This document shows, one piece after another, positions 1-8,962 of a stretch of 64,000 bases of DNA. The stretch is from the NCBI GenBank assembly GCA_018648865.1, contig JABGQH010000009.1:26142-90141 (forward strand), read 5' to 3'. Below the pieces are notes generated by a model. That model was not told the DNA's origin. It searched no databases and worked only from the letters and a program-made list of their open reading frames with translations. Position 1 is the stretch's first letter, and every line of letters begins with the position of its first letter. The stretch is from Candidatus Peregrinibacteria bacterium (GTDB taxonomy: Bacteria; Patescibacteriota; Gracilibacteria; Peribacterales; Peribacteraceae). Position numbers and translations under genes: made by a program.

Positions 1-73
1 ATTCGAATCTTTATGAAAAGAATGGTTTACCATGAGAGAGGAGTTGTTGCACTAGCAACAATGACTAATCGAA

Positions 74-161
<88 letters not shown>

Positions 162-256
162 ATATACGAATATTTCAGAGATCGATTAATAGTTAATCTA
201 ACTCAATTGTAGAAAGAACATTTTGATTTGTACAGAAACAATAGATGTTCTTCTAT

Positions 257-1519
257 TTAGATAGGTAGTGATTCAACATCTAAAGATGGCAATTCTCTTT
301 CTGCTTTAACGCCTATATCCATAGGTAGGCTAGTTATTGGGTCAACTTCCTGAGAAGTAATTATTAGTCTTCGTAATGTTGTTCCAATTGGAGTACATGT
401 CATTAAAGTCCCAATTCGTTTATTAATTGGTTGGTCTAGCACATTTACATTTGTTGGCTTAACCTCTTTTTTCTCTTGAACAATGTACCTGTGTTTATCT
501 CCACCATAATAAATCCAATATTCATCACCTGGTTCTAGTTGATGCAAGCCAGCAAAAACTGATTTATATGCCCCTGGTGCCCATGGGTAATACGAACTGT
601 GCCCTGTTATGAAAAAGTTACCAGCTTGCCCAGGTCTAGCTGTTCCGGGGTAATGAACAACTCCGAGCTGCAATGCATCTTGAATGTCTTCCTCTAGCTC
701 ATCCCATTCTTCATTTAGCAGCGATTGATAAGAAGGCGTAATTAGAGGGACATTTAAATGCAACTTTGGAATAATAATTCTATTTGTTGGTGGCCCAACT
801 TGTGGCAAGAAGCTGAGCATATTCCCATTGCTGTCACCAGATACAGCAAGAGAAGGACTCCTGAGTAGTTTCTGCTTCATTGTGTCGTCAACACCAGTCA
901 GCAAAGATGATTCCTGAATCTTTTGAATTGGATTTAGATTAGATTTGGTTATCTTCCAGAAACTTTGGAAATTTAAAGTTATAAACAAAAGCAGGAATAA
1001 TCCTGCAAAAGTTCCACCGAATCTAACAGTATCAATTAGGAATAATGTGAGTCTGTTATATTGTTTCATTTCATTTTTTTTCTTTTGCACTACCCAAACT
1101 GGTTGAGTTAAAAAGTTCCAAATTGGTTTTTTTATAGACTTTGAATTCTTGGCAACATTTATACATTCGCTCTTGCATGTTTTTAAACAAGAGCTGTATT
1201 GATTTGTGCCTTCTGAAAATACTGAATTTATAGTGTTAAATATTTTCTTACGTGCTGATATAAAAATATGGTGATCCTTGGATACAGAAAATGATTTCTC
1301 CAAAGAAGGTGAAATCTCATCTTCAAATGGAACATTATGTCCATGTTGTTTTCTGGAGACTCTAATACTCTGATCTTCTAAATTTGAAATTGGAGTTGAG
1401 TCTTCTTCTGTAACTGTCCATGAATTATTCTGATTAATATCATTATCAGCATCTGGAAGACGTATATTTCCATCTTCATCATATTCAGCCTCGTGATCGT
1501 GGTTATGCGCAGAAATCAA
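257..1519 (-). CDS. Sortase family protein with long N-terminal region
   Basis: A cysteine transpeptidase of the sortase superfamily. The C-terminal half (about residues 245-400) carries the catalytic histidine in TGHSS, the cysteine in LMTCTPIG and the arginine in RRLII, in that order and with family spacing. One transmembrane segment lies near residues 162-185, so the first 160 residues, which are hydrophilic and acidic, would be cytoplasmic and the sortase domain external. The ORF-track start is a TTG, but a TATAAT box lies only 3 nt upstream (1523-1528), so the true start may be slightly further in. It is much longer than typical sortases because of the N-terminal extension, which I do not recognise. 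No LPxTG-type substrate is visible in the window. It is related to the second sortase at 27405-28211, which lacks the long extension. Confidence 0.88.
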   Translation of the reverse strand: MISAHNHDHEAEYDEDGNIRLPDADNDINQNNSWTVTEEDSTPISNLEDQSIRVSRKQHGHNVPFEDEISPSLEKSFSVSKDHHIFISARKKIFNTINSVFSEGTNQYSSCLKTCKSECINVAKNSKSIKKPIWNFLTQPVWVVQKKKNEMKQYNRLTLFLIDTVRFGGTFAGLFLLLFITLNFQSFWKITKSNLNPIQKIQESSLLTGVDDTMKQKLLRSPSLAVSGDSNGNMLSFLPQVGPPTNRIIIPKLHLNVPLITPSYQSLLNEEWDELEEDIQDALQLGVVHYPGTARPGQAGNFFITGHSSYYPWAPGAYKSVFAGLHQLEPGDEYWIYYGGDKHRYIVQEKKEVKPTNVNVLDQPINKRIGTLMTCTPIGTTLRRLIITSQEVDPITSLPMDIGVKAERELPSLDVESLPI

Positions 1520-1625
1520 TTTATTATACCTGAAAATGTCTTAAATTGCACGGTGTGACATGCATGTCATTCTAGCAAATAAACAATGAGTCAAGCAGTG
1601 TTTTTATCAGATTTAAGGGCTATTC

Positions 1626-2702
1626 TCAAATTGAGTCAGTGCGCAAAATTATTCCCCCGCCCAAAACTTCGTCTTCTAGATAAAACACAATAGATTGGCC
1701 GTCTGCAATCCCACGAATTGGCTGATCAAAAGTGAATTTTGGATATTTGTTATCAAATTCAAGAGTTCCTGACTTACATTCTCCTAGTGAGTGGATTCTT
1801 GCAGATACCTTCTTGGTATCAAGAATATAGTCTGGATTGATCCATTTAAGATTTTGTATAAACAAAGATGAAGAAAAATCATCTTTGCTATCCGCAACTA
1901 TAATTTTGTTATCTATAATATCCTTTCTTTTAACATATAAAGGGATTTTTAATCCTCCAATACCAAGTCCTTTACGTTGCCCAATCGTATAGAATGGCAA
2001 CCCTTTGTGCTCTCCAATTATTTCTCCATCTTCTGTACAGATATCACCAGATTTAATCCCTGTTAAATTTCTTTTTAGGAATTCATCTGGCCCATCTTCT
2101 GAATAAAAACAAATATCTTGGCTTTCCTTATATGTTTCAGGAATTGCTAGTTTAAGCGTTTTAGCAATTGAGAACACTTCTTTTTTAGTCTTACCTCCTA
2201 GCGGAAACAAGAGTGAGGAGAGAATTTCTTGTGTAAGTGTATACAGGTAATAGCTCTGGTCTTTCTTTGGGTCTTTTCCTTTTAATAAGTGGAATATTCC
2301 ATCTTTATTTTCACTAACCTGAACATAGTGTCCAGTCGCCATCTTGTCACAGCCAAGCTCTTTTGCTTTTTTGAATAATGCTCCAAATTTTATATATCTA
2401 TTACACTCAATGCATGGGTTTGGCGTCGAACCAGTTTCATAGCTTTTTAAAAATGGCTTAACAACATGCTTAATAAACTCTTCTTCAATGGTAATTAAAT
2501 GAAATGGAATGTTTAGGTTGTCGCATATCAATTTTGCACTTTCAGCTTGTTCTGGCGAATAACAAGTATTAGCTGAGCTATTAGATGGAGAATCTTTCCA
2601 AAGTTTCATCATTACACCTATTAGTTCATGCCCCTGTTTATGTAGAAGATGAGCTACTGTACTTGAATCTACGCCGCCAGACATTGCTACAAGGATTTTC
2701 AT
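1626..2702 (-). CDS. mnmA: tRNA-specific 2-thiouridylase MnmA
   Basis: MnmA transfers sulfur to uridine-34 of tRNAs for Lys, Glu and Gln. The N-terminal PP-loop motif SGGVDSS, the first catalytic cysteine in TPNPCIECN and the second in SQDICFYS are all present, as are GTGHYV-like and GQRKGLGIGG motifs, and length (358 aa) is normal. I chose the second in-frame ATG (2702): it gives the family-typical start MKILVAMSGG, and a TAGCAT -10 box sits 7 nt upstream of it (2710-2715), matching the leaderless arrangement of other genes here, whereas the ORF-track ATG at 2711 overlaps that box. The gene is divergent from prfA with a very short intergenic region. Confidence 0.95.
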   Translation of the reverse strand: MKILVAMSGGVDSSTVAHLLHKQGHELIGVMMKLWKDSPSNSSANTCYSPEQAESAKLICDNLNIPFHLITIEEEFIKHVVKPFLKSYETGSTPNPCIECNRYIKFGALFKKAKELGCDKMATGHYVQVSENKDGIFHLLKGKDPKKDQSYYLYTLTQEILSSLLFPLGGKTKKEVFSIAKTLKLAIPETYKESQDICFYSEDGPDEFLKRNLTGIKSGDICTEDGEIIGEHKGLPFYTIGQRKGLGIGGLKIPLYVKRKDIIDNKIIVADSKDDFSSSLFIQNLKWINPDYILDTKKVSARIHSLGECKSGTLEFDNKYPKFTFDQPIRGIADGQSIVFYLEDEVLGGGIILRTDSI

Positions 2703-2757
2703 GCGTACCATGCTATATTCTTTCTTACGCTTCTGCTAAAGTTTTACAGAATTTAGC

Positions 2758-3837
2758 ATGATAAAAAAATTAAAAGCATTGGCGGAAGAATACGCAGATC
2801 TTCAAATGAAAATCCAAGAACCAGAGGTTTTAACTGATCCTAAAAAAATTGCGACTATTGGTAGAAGGTTATCTCAATTAGAGCCAGGTCTAGAGCTTTT
2901 GCGCGAGTATGAAGGCTGCAAGAAAGCAATTGATTTTGTAGAGGAGGCTAAAGGAGATCCAGAACTATTGGAAATGGCTCAGGAGGAAGCAGAAACGGCA
3001 AAGGCTAGGATAGATGTATTAAATGAAGAGATTCAATTATTCCTTTTGCCGAAGGATCCAAATGACATGAGACCAGTAATTTTAGAAGTTCGCGCTGGCA
3101 CAGGAGGAGAAGAAGCAGCTCTATTCGCAGCAGAATTACTCAGAATGTATTTACGATATGCAGAAGAGAATGGATGGTCTACTGAATTACTTAGTAAGGC
3201 AGACGCAGACGCAGGTGGGATTAAAGAGGCAGTTTGTAGAATAGCTAGCTCCAAATCGTCAGATATTGGTGTATATGGTGAATTAAAGTTTGAATCTGGT
3301 GTCCATAGAGTTCAGAGGATTCCAGAGACTGAAAGTAAAGGGCGTGTACACACTTCAGCTGCATCTGTTGCAATACTGCCAGAAGCAGAGGAAGTTGATG
3401 TTAAACTAAACAATGAAGAAATGCGTGTTGATGTCTTTAGGTCTAGTGGTCCTGGTGGTCAGTCTGTAAACACAACTGACTCTGCAATTAGAATAACTCA
3501 CATACCAACAGGGCTTGTAGTAACGTGCCAAGATGAAAAGAGTCAACTAAAGAACAAGAACAAAGCAATGAACATTTTGCGTTCTAGACTCTATGCCTTA
3601 GAGCAGGAAAGACTTTCTAAAGAAAGAGGGGATATGAGATCAGGACAAATTGGAAAAGGTGACAGGAGCGAGAAGATTAGGACTTATAATTTCCCTCAAG
3701 ATAGAATTACAGATCATAGGTTGAATCAGAACTTTAGTAATATGTCTAAAACTTTAGAGGGGGGGATTGGTGAAATCATTACAGCACTAAGAGAAAAAGA
3801 CGTAGAAGATAAACTTATAGAGATGAGTAAAAAATAA
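2758..3837 (+). CDS. prfA: Peptide chain release factor 1
   Basis: Terminates translation at UAA and UAG. The GGQ peptidyl-hydrolysis motif lies in SSGPGGQSVNTTDSA and the codon-recognition tripeptide is PET (RF1 PxT type, not the SPF of RF2) in RIPETESKGRVHTS. Length (359 aa) is normal. It stands alone, divergent from mnmA. TGA is clearly used as a stop elsewhere in the window, so an RF2 must be encoded outside it; this lineage does not show the UGA recoding of some related phyla. Confidence 0.97.
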   Translation: MIKKLKALAEEYADLQMKIQEPEVLTDPKKIATIGRRLSQLEPGLELLREYEGCKKAIDFVEEAKGDPELLEMAQEEAETAKARIDVLNEEIQLFLLPKDPNDMRPVILEVRAGTGGEEAALFAAELLRMYLRYAEENGWSTELLSKADADAGGIKEAVCRIASSKSSDIGVYGELKFESGVHRVQRIPETESKGRVHTSAASVAILPEAEEVDVKLNNEEMRVDVFRSSGPGGQSVNTTDSAIRITHIPTGLVVTCQDEKSQLKNKNKAMNILRSRLYALEQERLSKERGDMRSGQIGKGDRSEKIRTYNFPQDRITDHRLNQNFSNMSKTLEGGIGEIITALREKDVEDKLIEMSKK

Positions 3838-4039
3838 GTTCATACTATCCCCCTTTTAATAGGGCTGAATCAGAATCAGCGATAGATTATATTTGTGATA
3901 GTTATTATTTTGATAATATTGATTGACAGACTTAAGTCTACTTTTTCTCATTTAAACATATGAATATTCTTATTTGAATGCAAAGAAGAAGGATATTATT
4001 AAACAGACATCTAGAAGCATAAATATGAATAGCAAAGGT
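3838..4039. other. Intergenic region between convergent prfA and purD
   Basis: About 200 bp of AT-rich sequence. A short hairpin (CCCCC-TTTTAATA-GGG near 3850-3867) sits just after the prfA stop and may help end transcription, but it lacks a good T-tract. I see no RNA gene or reading frame of note. Confidence 0.4.
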
Positions 4040-5365
4040 TTATGAAAACAGATGTTTTACTGTGTTAACACGCTGTTGCATTAACTCTTTTGTTCCTATG
4101 TCATCTCTAAAGCGCACAGGGCCTTTTACTTGCTCACAGAGCCCCTGAGCAATTGCTTGAGCTTCTTCTATAGTATCCCCAATTCCAACTATTCCAGCTG
4201 TCCTAGAGCCTCCCAGTATCAAATTTCCATTACTGTCTTCTGTTAAATCGCCATAGAAAAGTTCTGCGTTTTCAGGCATTTCGGGGAACTCTATTTGCTG
4301 TCCTTTCTGATCCTTATTATTTGGGTATCCTTCTGGGGTAATGTATTTACAAACAGTTGCTTTTTCATGGAAGGAAACTAAATCATCTGTAAGGGAATTA
4401 GTTAATATTGCCTGACAAATATCTACAAAGTCTGTTTTAAGTAGCGGCAGGATGTTAAGTGCTTCGGGATCACCGAATCTTGCATTGTATTCAATTAGCT
4501 TTACTCCTTCCCTTGTAATTATAAAACCACCATACAAAATTCCTTTATAAGGTACTCCACATTGTTCTTGCAGAGCAGCAGCCACTTGCCTGTTGATTTC
4601 TTTTGCTCTATCTAGATGTCTTTGCTCTATAAATGGAAGGCTATGATTAGCATCACTTACTGTACCCATTCCTCCTGTGTTAGGACCTGTGTCTCCGTTG
4701 TATGCACGTTTGTGATCCTGAACAGCTGGGGTGTCTACAACCAGCGTTCCACTGGTAAAACTTATTAGACTAAATTCAACACCGTTAAGCTTTTCCTCTA
4801 TTACTGTTTGTCCACACTCTTCTATACATTCGATTGCGTACTTAACCCCTTCTTCTGTTGAGTTTAGATGTTCTCCACTTATTTTAACTCCTTTACCTCC
4901 TCTTAATCCGTCGTACTTTACTACGAATTCACCAGATAAATCTTGTTCAATATATTTACTCAGGAGTTCGGGATCAGCCCTATCGAAAGACATAAACTTG
5001 GGTGATGCATTTATGCCATATTGCTCTAATAAATTCCTTGTAAATGCTTTGCTGGTTTCTACTCGTGCAAGTGACTTAGTAGGTGCCACAGATGGAATGC
5101 CAATAGAATCAAGAGCATCGGCCATTCCAGCACCTATTGGATCATCGGGTCCAATAAACGCAAAGTCAATATCGTGTTTTTTGGCTATATCTAGGGCTGA
5201 ATCGAAATCCATTAAATCAGAAACATATTCTTGTTTAGCGATCTTCTTAATCCCAGGATTAGATCTTGGGCTAATAGATATTATATCCGGATTGTGTGAA
5301 CTTTTACTTAGCGACTCTGCAATTGCATGGCCTCTAGCCGAGGAAGTTAGTAACAATATTTGCAT
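4040..5365 (-). CDS. purD: Phosphoribosylamine-glycine ligase PurD
   Basis: Second step of de novo purine synthesis: ATP-dependent joining of phosphoribosylamine and glycine. An ATP-grasp enzyme: the N-terminal Rossmann-like part (ILLLTSSARGHAIAE), the glycine-rich KYDGLRGGKGV nucleotide loop and the metal-binding IEYNARFGDPEALN are all visible. Length (441 aa) is in the family range. It is the last gene of a leftward run tmk-folD-purF-purD; the gap to purF is about 45 bp, so co-transcription is likely. A -10-like TATTAT lies within a few bases of the start. Confidence 0.95.
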   Translation of the reverse strand: MQILLLTSSARGHAIAESLSKSSHNPDIISISPRSNPGIKKIAKQEYVSDLMDFDSALDIAKKHDIDFAFIGPDDPIGAGMADALDSIGIPSVAPTKSLARVETSKAFTRNLLEQYGINASPKFMSFDRADPELLSKYIEQDLSGEFVVKYDGLRGGKGVKISGEHLNSTEEGVKYAIECIEECGQTVIEEKLNGVEFSLISFTSGTLVVDTPAVQDHKRAYNGDTGPNTGGMGTVSDANHSLPFIEQRHLDRAKEINRQVAAALQEQCGVPYKGILYGGFIITREGVKLIEYNARFGDPEALNILPLLKTDFVDICQAILTNSLTDDLVSFHEKATVCKYITPEGYPNNKDQKGQQIEFPEMPENAELFYGDLTEDSNGNLILGGSRTAGIVGIGDTIEEAQAIAQGLCEQVKGPVRFRDDIGTKELMQQRVNTVKHLFS

Positions 5366-5409
5366 ATATAATATGTAAAATAATTAATAAATATTCTTAA
5401 AAACTTAAT

Positions 5410-6924
5410 TTAAACCAAGCTCATATTTCTGTAATTTTCTCCTTCCTCGTCTGTGCCTTCACTTAGGTAGGATGTTCTTGTTCTATTTCGATCATTTCCT
5501 AATTCCTCTAGCATTTCAGAAGTAATTTCTGGTGTTGGATATTTTTTAGTAAAACATCCATCACTAAATTTATTGATATCATTATTTCCTATTTGAATTG
5601 CCTCTCTAATATTTTCGATTGTGTTATAAAATAGTCCATCTGCGCCGATAAATTTACGTATTTCTTCTATAGAAGAATTGGCAGCAATTAACTCGCTTGT
5701 AGTAGGCAAATCAATTCCATATGGATCTGGTGAAACAATTTGGGGGGATGCAGATGCGAAATAGACGTTCTTAGCACCTGCATTTCTAGCTATTTCAACG
5801 ATCTTTTTGCTCGTATTACCTCTTACAATAGAATCATCAACTATTAAAACTGAGTTATTCTTAAATTCCAAATCGATTGGATGCAGCTTAAATTGAAGGC
5901 TTCGCTTTCTGACCTGTTGGCCAGGCATAATAAATGTTCTTCCTATATATCTATTTTTTACAAAGCCTTCCCTGTATCTAACTTTCAATTTATCCGCGAG
6001 TCCAGTAGCCATTGGTCTACCTGTATCTGGTACTGGAATTACTGAATCTATCTGTATTCCAGATTCAATAATCTGATCTGCTAGGGCTTCTCCCATTCTT
6101 ATTCTAGATTTGTATACACTTACACCATCTAGCATAGAATCTGGAGCAGCTAGATATACCCATTCAAATATACATGGGCTGAATCTATCTGCACTTACTA
6201 TCTGCTTTGTATGTAAATTATTTTTTCTATCTATAAATACTGCTTCTCCTGGTTGTATATCTTTAACAAACTCAAAGTCTAAAGCTTTAAATGCAGTGTT
6301 TTCAGATGCTATTATATATTCTTTCTTCATTCCAAACTTTCTTACACCTAGCTGAAGTGGTCTGATTCCATGGGGGTCTCTAAATCCAACTATTCCTTGC
6401 TCACCAACTAGAGCAACTGCAGAGTATGCTCCTTTGCATTTACTAAACACCTCATTTACAGCCCCAAAAACATTATCCGCCGTTAAGGTTTTAGTTGGTT
6501 TCTGATTTCTTAATGCAACAGAGAATACATTTAGTAAGACTTCTGAGTCAGATGTAGTATTTAGATGTCTGTAGTCTTTATCTCTGAGCTCAATTGCAAG
6601 CTCTTTTGAATTTGTTAAATTTCCATTATGAGCAAGTGCGATTCCGTAAGGTGTATTTACAAAAAATGGTTGTGCTTCAAATTCACTACAACAACCAGCT
6701 GTTGGATACCTAACGTGGCCTATTCCCATTCTTCCTTTTAATCTAGCAAGCGACCTAGAGTGAAAAACATCTCTAACCATTCCATTACTTTTCTTTAAAT
6801 GGAATTGCTCATCATAAGTTACTATTCCCGCGGCATCTTGTCCTCTGTGTTGTAGCAGTATCAGACCGTCGTATAAGTCTTGAATTACATCTCTAAAACC
6901 TGACACAGCTATTACACCACACAT
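5410..6924 (-). CDS. purF: Amidophosphoribosyltransferase PurF
   Basis: Commits PRPP to purine synthesis by transferring glutamine ammonia to it. The protein starts MCGVIAV, so the Ntn glutaminase nucleophile is Cys2 after removal of Met, with no propeptide. The PRPP loop VLIVDDSIVRGNTSKK is intact in the C-terminal phosphoribosyltransferase domain (about residues 250-460). No cysteine ligands for an Fe-S cluster stand out, suggesting an E. coli-like enzyme. Length 504 aa is normal. It lies between folD and purD, consistent with a purine and one-carbon block. Confidence 0.96.
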   Translation of the reverse strand: MCGVIAVSGFRDVIQDLYDGLILLQHRGQDAAGIVTYDEQFHLKKSNGMVRDVFHSRSLARLKGRMGIGHVRYPTAGCCSEFEAQPFFVNTPYGIALAHNGNLTNSKELAIELRDKDYRHLNTTSDSEVLLNVFSVALRNQKPTKTLTADNVFGAVNEVFSKCKGAYSAVALVGEQGIVGFRDPHGIRPLQLGVRKFGMKKEYIIASENTAFKALDFEFVKDIQPGEAVFIDRKNNLHTKQIVSADRFSPCIFEWVYLAAPDSMLDGVSVYKSRIRMGEALADQIIESGIQIDSVIPVPDTGRPMATGLADKLKVRYREGFVKNRYIGRTFIMPGQQVRKRSLQFKLHPIDLEFKNNSVLIVDDSIVRGNTSKKIVEIARNAGAKNVYFASASPQIVSPDPYGIDLPTTSELIAANSSIEEIRKFIGADGLFYNTIENIREAIQIGNNDINKFSDGCFTKKYPTPEITSEMLEELGNDRNRTRTSYLSEGTDEEGENYRNMSLV

Positions 6925-7025
6925 AGATATGAGGAGAAAAATGAAAAGAACCGGCAGGTAGCACTGTACTCCATGTATGCATTCTACTGAGAAGATTTAG
7001 CAGAGCAAGAAAAAAGTATGTGCTA

Positions 7026-7877
7026 TTAACTTAACTCCAATTGTCTTTTCTTAGCTCGAACACAATTTCTAATTAGGCTAGCTACTGTCATTGGGCCAAC
7101 ACCACCTGGGACAGGTGAAATTGCATAGGCTTTCTCTTTAACTGCTTCGAAATCCACATCTCCGCATAGTCCGTTTTCTGTTTTCGTGATTCCAATATCA
7201 ACGACAACAACTCCATCTTTTACCATATCTGCAGTGATTAGATTTGGTTTACCTACAGCTACGCAAAGTATGTCTGCATCTTTTGTATGATGCGCTAAAT
7301 CCTTTGTATAAACATTACAGGTTGTAACAGTTGCATTCCTATTTAAGAACATAGTAGTTAGAGGCTTGCCAACAGTGTTACTGTGCCCAACTACAGTTAC
7401 ATTCTTTCCTTCGAAGGGTATGTCGTAGTGCTCAAGCAATGTAATTACACCAGATGGTGTTGCAGGCGGTAGATGTTCAAATTCTGTTGAGAGGAACATT
7501 TTTCCTATGTTATATGCAGAAAAACCATCTACATCTTTTTTAGGATCAATTTGCCTAATTATCTGTGGTACAAATTCATTTAGATGTTTTGGGAGAGGTA
7601 ACTGAACAATAAATCCAGTTACGTCATCATCATTATTTAAATCATTAATAATTGTCATTAGATCATCAAGATTAGTTTCTTCAGGAAGATGAAGATGCTG
7701 ATGTCTCATTTTAACTGCGTCACAACTTTTGATTTTTTGTCTTATGTAACTAGAACTAGCTGGATCTTCGCCAACTTGAACAACTACAAGTTTTGGGTCT
7801 AGATCGGCAACATCTTTTTGCAAGGATGTTAGGAGTTCTGCTGCCACTAATCTTCCGTCTAATAATAAAGCGCTCAT
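7026..7877 (-). CDS. folD: Bifunctional methylene-THF dehydrogenase/cyclohydrolase FolD
   Basis: Interconverts 5,10-methylene-THF and 10-formyl-THF, supplying formyl groups for purine synthesis and balancing dTMP synthesis. Catalytic region SSSYIRQKIKSCD (Tyr and Lys of the cyclohydrolase site), the QLPLPKHLN substrate motif, the Rossmann segment VVGHSNTVGKPL and the family signature PGGVGPMT are all present. Length 283 aa is normal. It is 20 bp downstream of tmk and followed by purF, so folate, purine and thymidylate genes are grouped. Confidence 0.97.
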   Translation of the reverse strand: MSALLLDGRLVAAELLTSLQKDVADLDPKLVVVQVGEDPASSSYIRQKIKSCDAVKMRHQHLHLPEETNLDDLMTIINDLNNDDDVTGFIVQLPLPKHLNEFVPQIIRQIDPKKDVDGFSAYNIGKMFLSTEFEHLPPATPSGVITLLEHYDIPFEGKNVTVVGHSNTVGKPLTTMFLNRNATVTTCNVYTKDLAHHTKDADILCVAVGKPNLITADMVKDGVVVVDIGITKTENGLCGDVDFEAVKEKAYAISPVPGGVGPMTVASLIRNCVRAKKRQLELS

Positions 7878-7897
7878 TTGATTATATTGTATAGTGC

Positions 7898-8500
7898 TTA
7901 ATCCAATTCTGGAAATCTCTTCTTTACATGACTAATAATCATTTGTGATACTTCTTCTTTGCCTCCAGTAGTATCTACTGTAAATGTATTTTGATTATTA
8001 ATATTAGAATACCCACTGTGTACACTTTCTTGAATAGTATTTGTTTCTAGAGGATCCTGATTTTCACGACGGTTAATTCGCTCTAGGCACACAGAGAGTG
8101 GCGGTAATGCTATTAGGGTTAAATCTGGTACAGGAAAAATTGAATTAACCGATTTGAGCCAATCTCGGTTTAGCCCAAGAGTTGTCCCATAAATTATTGT
8201 AGATAACGTATATCGGTCAGAAATGACTATTTTACTCTGCTCTAAGGCAGGCAATACTATATTTTCAACATGATCTGATCTGTCAGCACAAAATAGTAAT
8301 TGAAGTGTAGATGGCTCAATTTCCTTTCTATCTTTAAGCATAGTTCTAATCATACTTCCAATTGGCCTATCAGTTGGCTCTCTGGTCAAAACGACCTCTT
8401 TCCCAATACTTTCAAGATATTCAGATAATAAACGACTATGAAGAGTCGTTCCGCTGCCATCTGGACCTTCTAATACTATAAATTTGCCTTTTTGTTGCAT
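7898..8500 (-). CDS. tmk: Thymidylate kinase
   Basis: Phosphorylates dTMP to dTDP. The N-terminal nucleotide loop reads EGPDGSGTTLHSRLL, the DR(Y) motif is SDRYTLS, and the LID region follows about residue 140. The loop is odd: the usual GxDGxGKT lysine is replaced by threonine (GSGTT), a variant I recall from some other bacterial thymidylate kinases, so activity is plausible but not certain. The start is supported by a TATTAT -10 box (8507-8512) exactly 6 nt upstream, implying a leaderless message. First gene of the tmk-folD-purF-purD run. Confidence 0.92.
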   Translation of the reverse strand: MQQKGKFIVLEGPDGSGTTLHSRLLSEYLESIGKEVVLTREPTDRPIGSMIRTMLKDRKEIEPSTLQLLFCADRSDHVENIVLPALEQSKIVISDRYTLSTIIYGTTLGLNRDWLKSVNSIFPVPDLTLIALPPLSVCLERINRRENQDPLETNTIQESVHSGYSNINNQNTFTVDTTGGKEEVSQMIISHVKKRFPELD

Positions 8501-8506
8501 GTTCCA

Positions 8507-8530
8507 ATAATAGGGAAATTCTGCTATAAT
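8507..8530. promoter_or_regulatory. Back-to-back promoters for tmk and the Clp operon
   Basis: On the minus strand TATTAT (8507-8512) is 6 nt from the tmk ATG. On the plus strand an extended -10 TGcTATAAT ends at 8530, giving a leader of roughly 27 nt for the gene at 8564. The two boxes are separated by only about a dozen bases. Confidence 0.6.
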
Positions 8531-8563
8531 TACAGGATAATATTCAAATTAAAGAAAAACTAA

Positions 8564-8962
8564 ATGATTCATGCGATACTCTCATTCCCCGGCATATTAT
8601 TGCTTTCGTTTCTGCCATGGTATTACGGAGAATATCCTGTAAGAATCTTTAGGCAGTATATAGCATATGCAAAAGCATTTCTGGAAATTATCTCAATCGT
8701 GTTTTTGATTAAGACTTTCTTGTCTCCTTGGAAAAGTATTGTGGATGAATATCCAAAAAATCTTACAAATATAGGAGAAATTGCACAGGTATTTACACTC
8801 AATTGTACAACTAGAATAATAGGAATGATTTTTAGAACAGTAGCTTTGTCTGTAGCAATTATTTTGCATGCAGCATTGATTGTGCTGTTTACAGTTTATT
8901 TAGTTTTATGGCTTTCTTACCCAGGTATTTTAATTGTTTTAGCTTACCTTTCATTTTCATAA
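8564..8962 (+). CDS. Small membrane protein upstream of membrane Clp ATPase
   Basis: No recognised family. The 132 residues form an N-terminal hydrophobic segment (ILSFPGILLLSFLPWYYG), a second near residues 30-50, a polar loop containing SPWKSIVDEYP, and two more hydrophobic stretches at the C-terminus, so three or four membrane spans are likely. The stop codon TAA is immediately followed by the ATG of the next gene (TAAATG), giving translational coupling; the two products probably work together at the membrane. Function unknown. Confidence 0.8.
   Translation: MIHAILSFPGILLLSFLPWYYGEYPVRIFRQYIAYAKAFLEIISIVFLIKTFLSPWKSIVDEYPKNLTNIGEIAQVFTLNCTTRIIGMIFRTVALSVAIILHAALIVLFTVYLVLWLSYPGILIVLAYLSFS

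Noticed and set aside
4731-5378. 215-codon ORF opposite purD
   Set aside because: Lies antisense to a well-supported purD and has shadow-type Ser/Leu composition.
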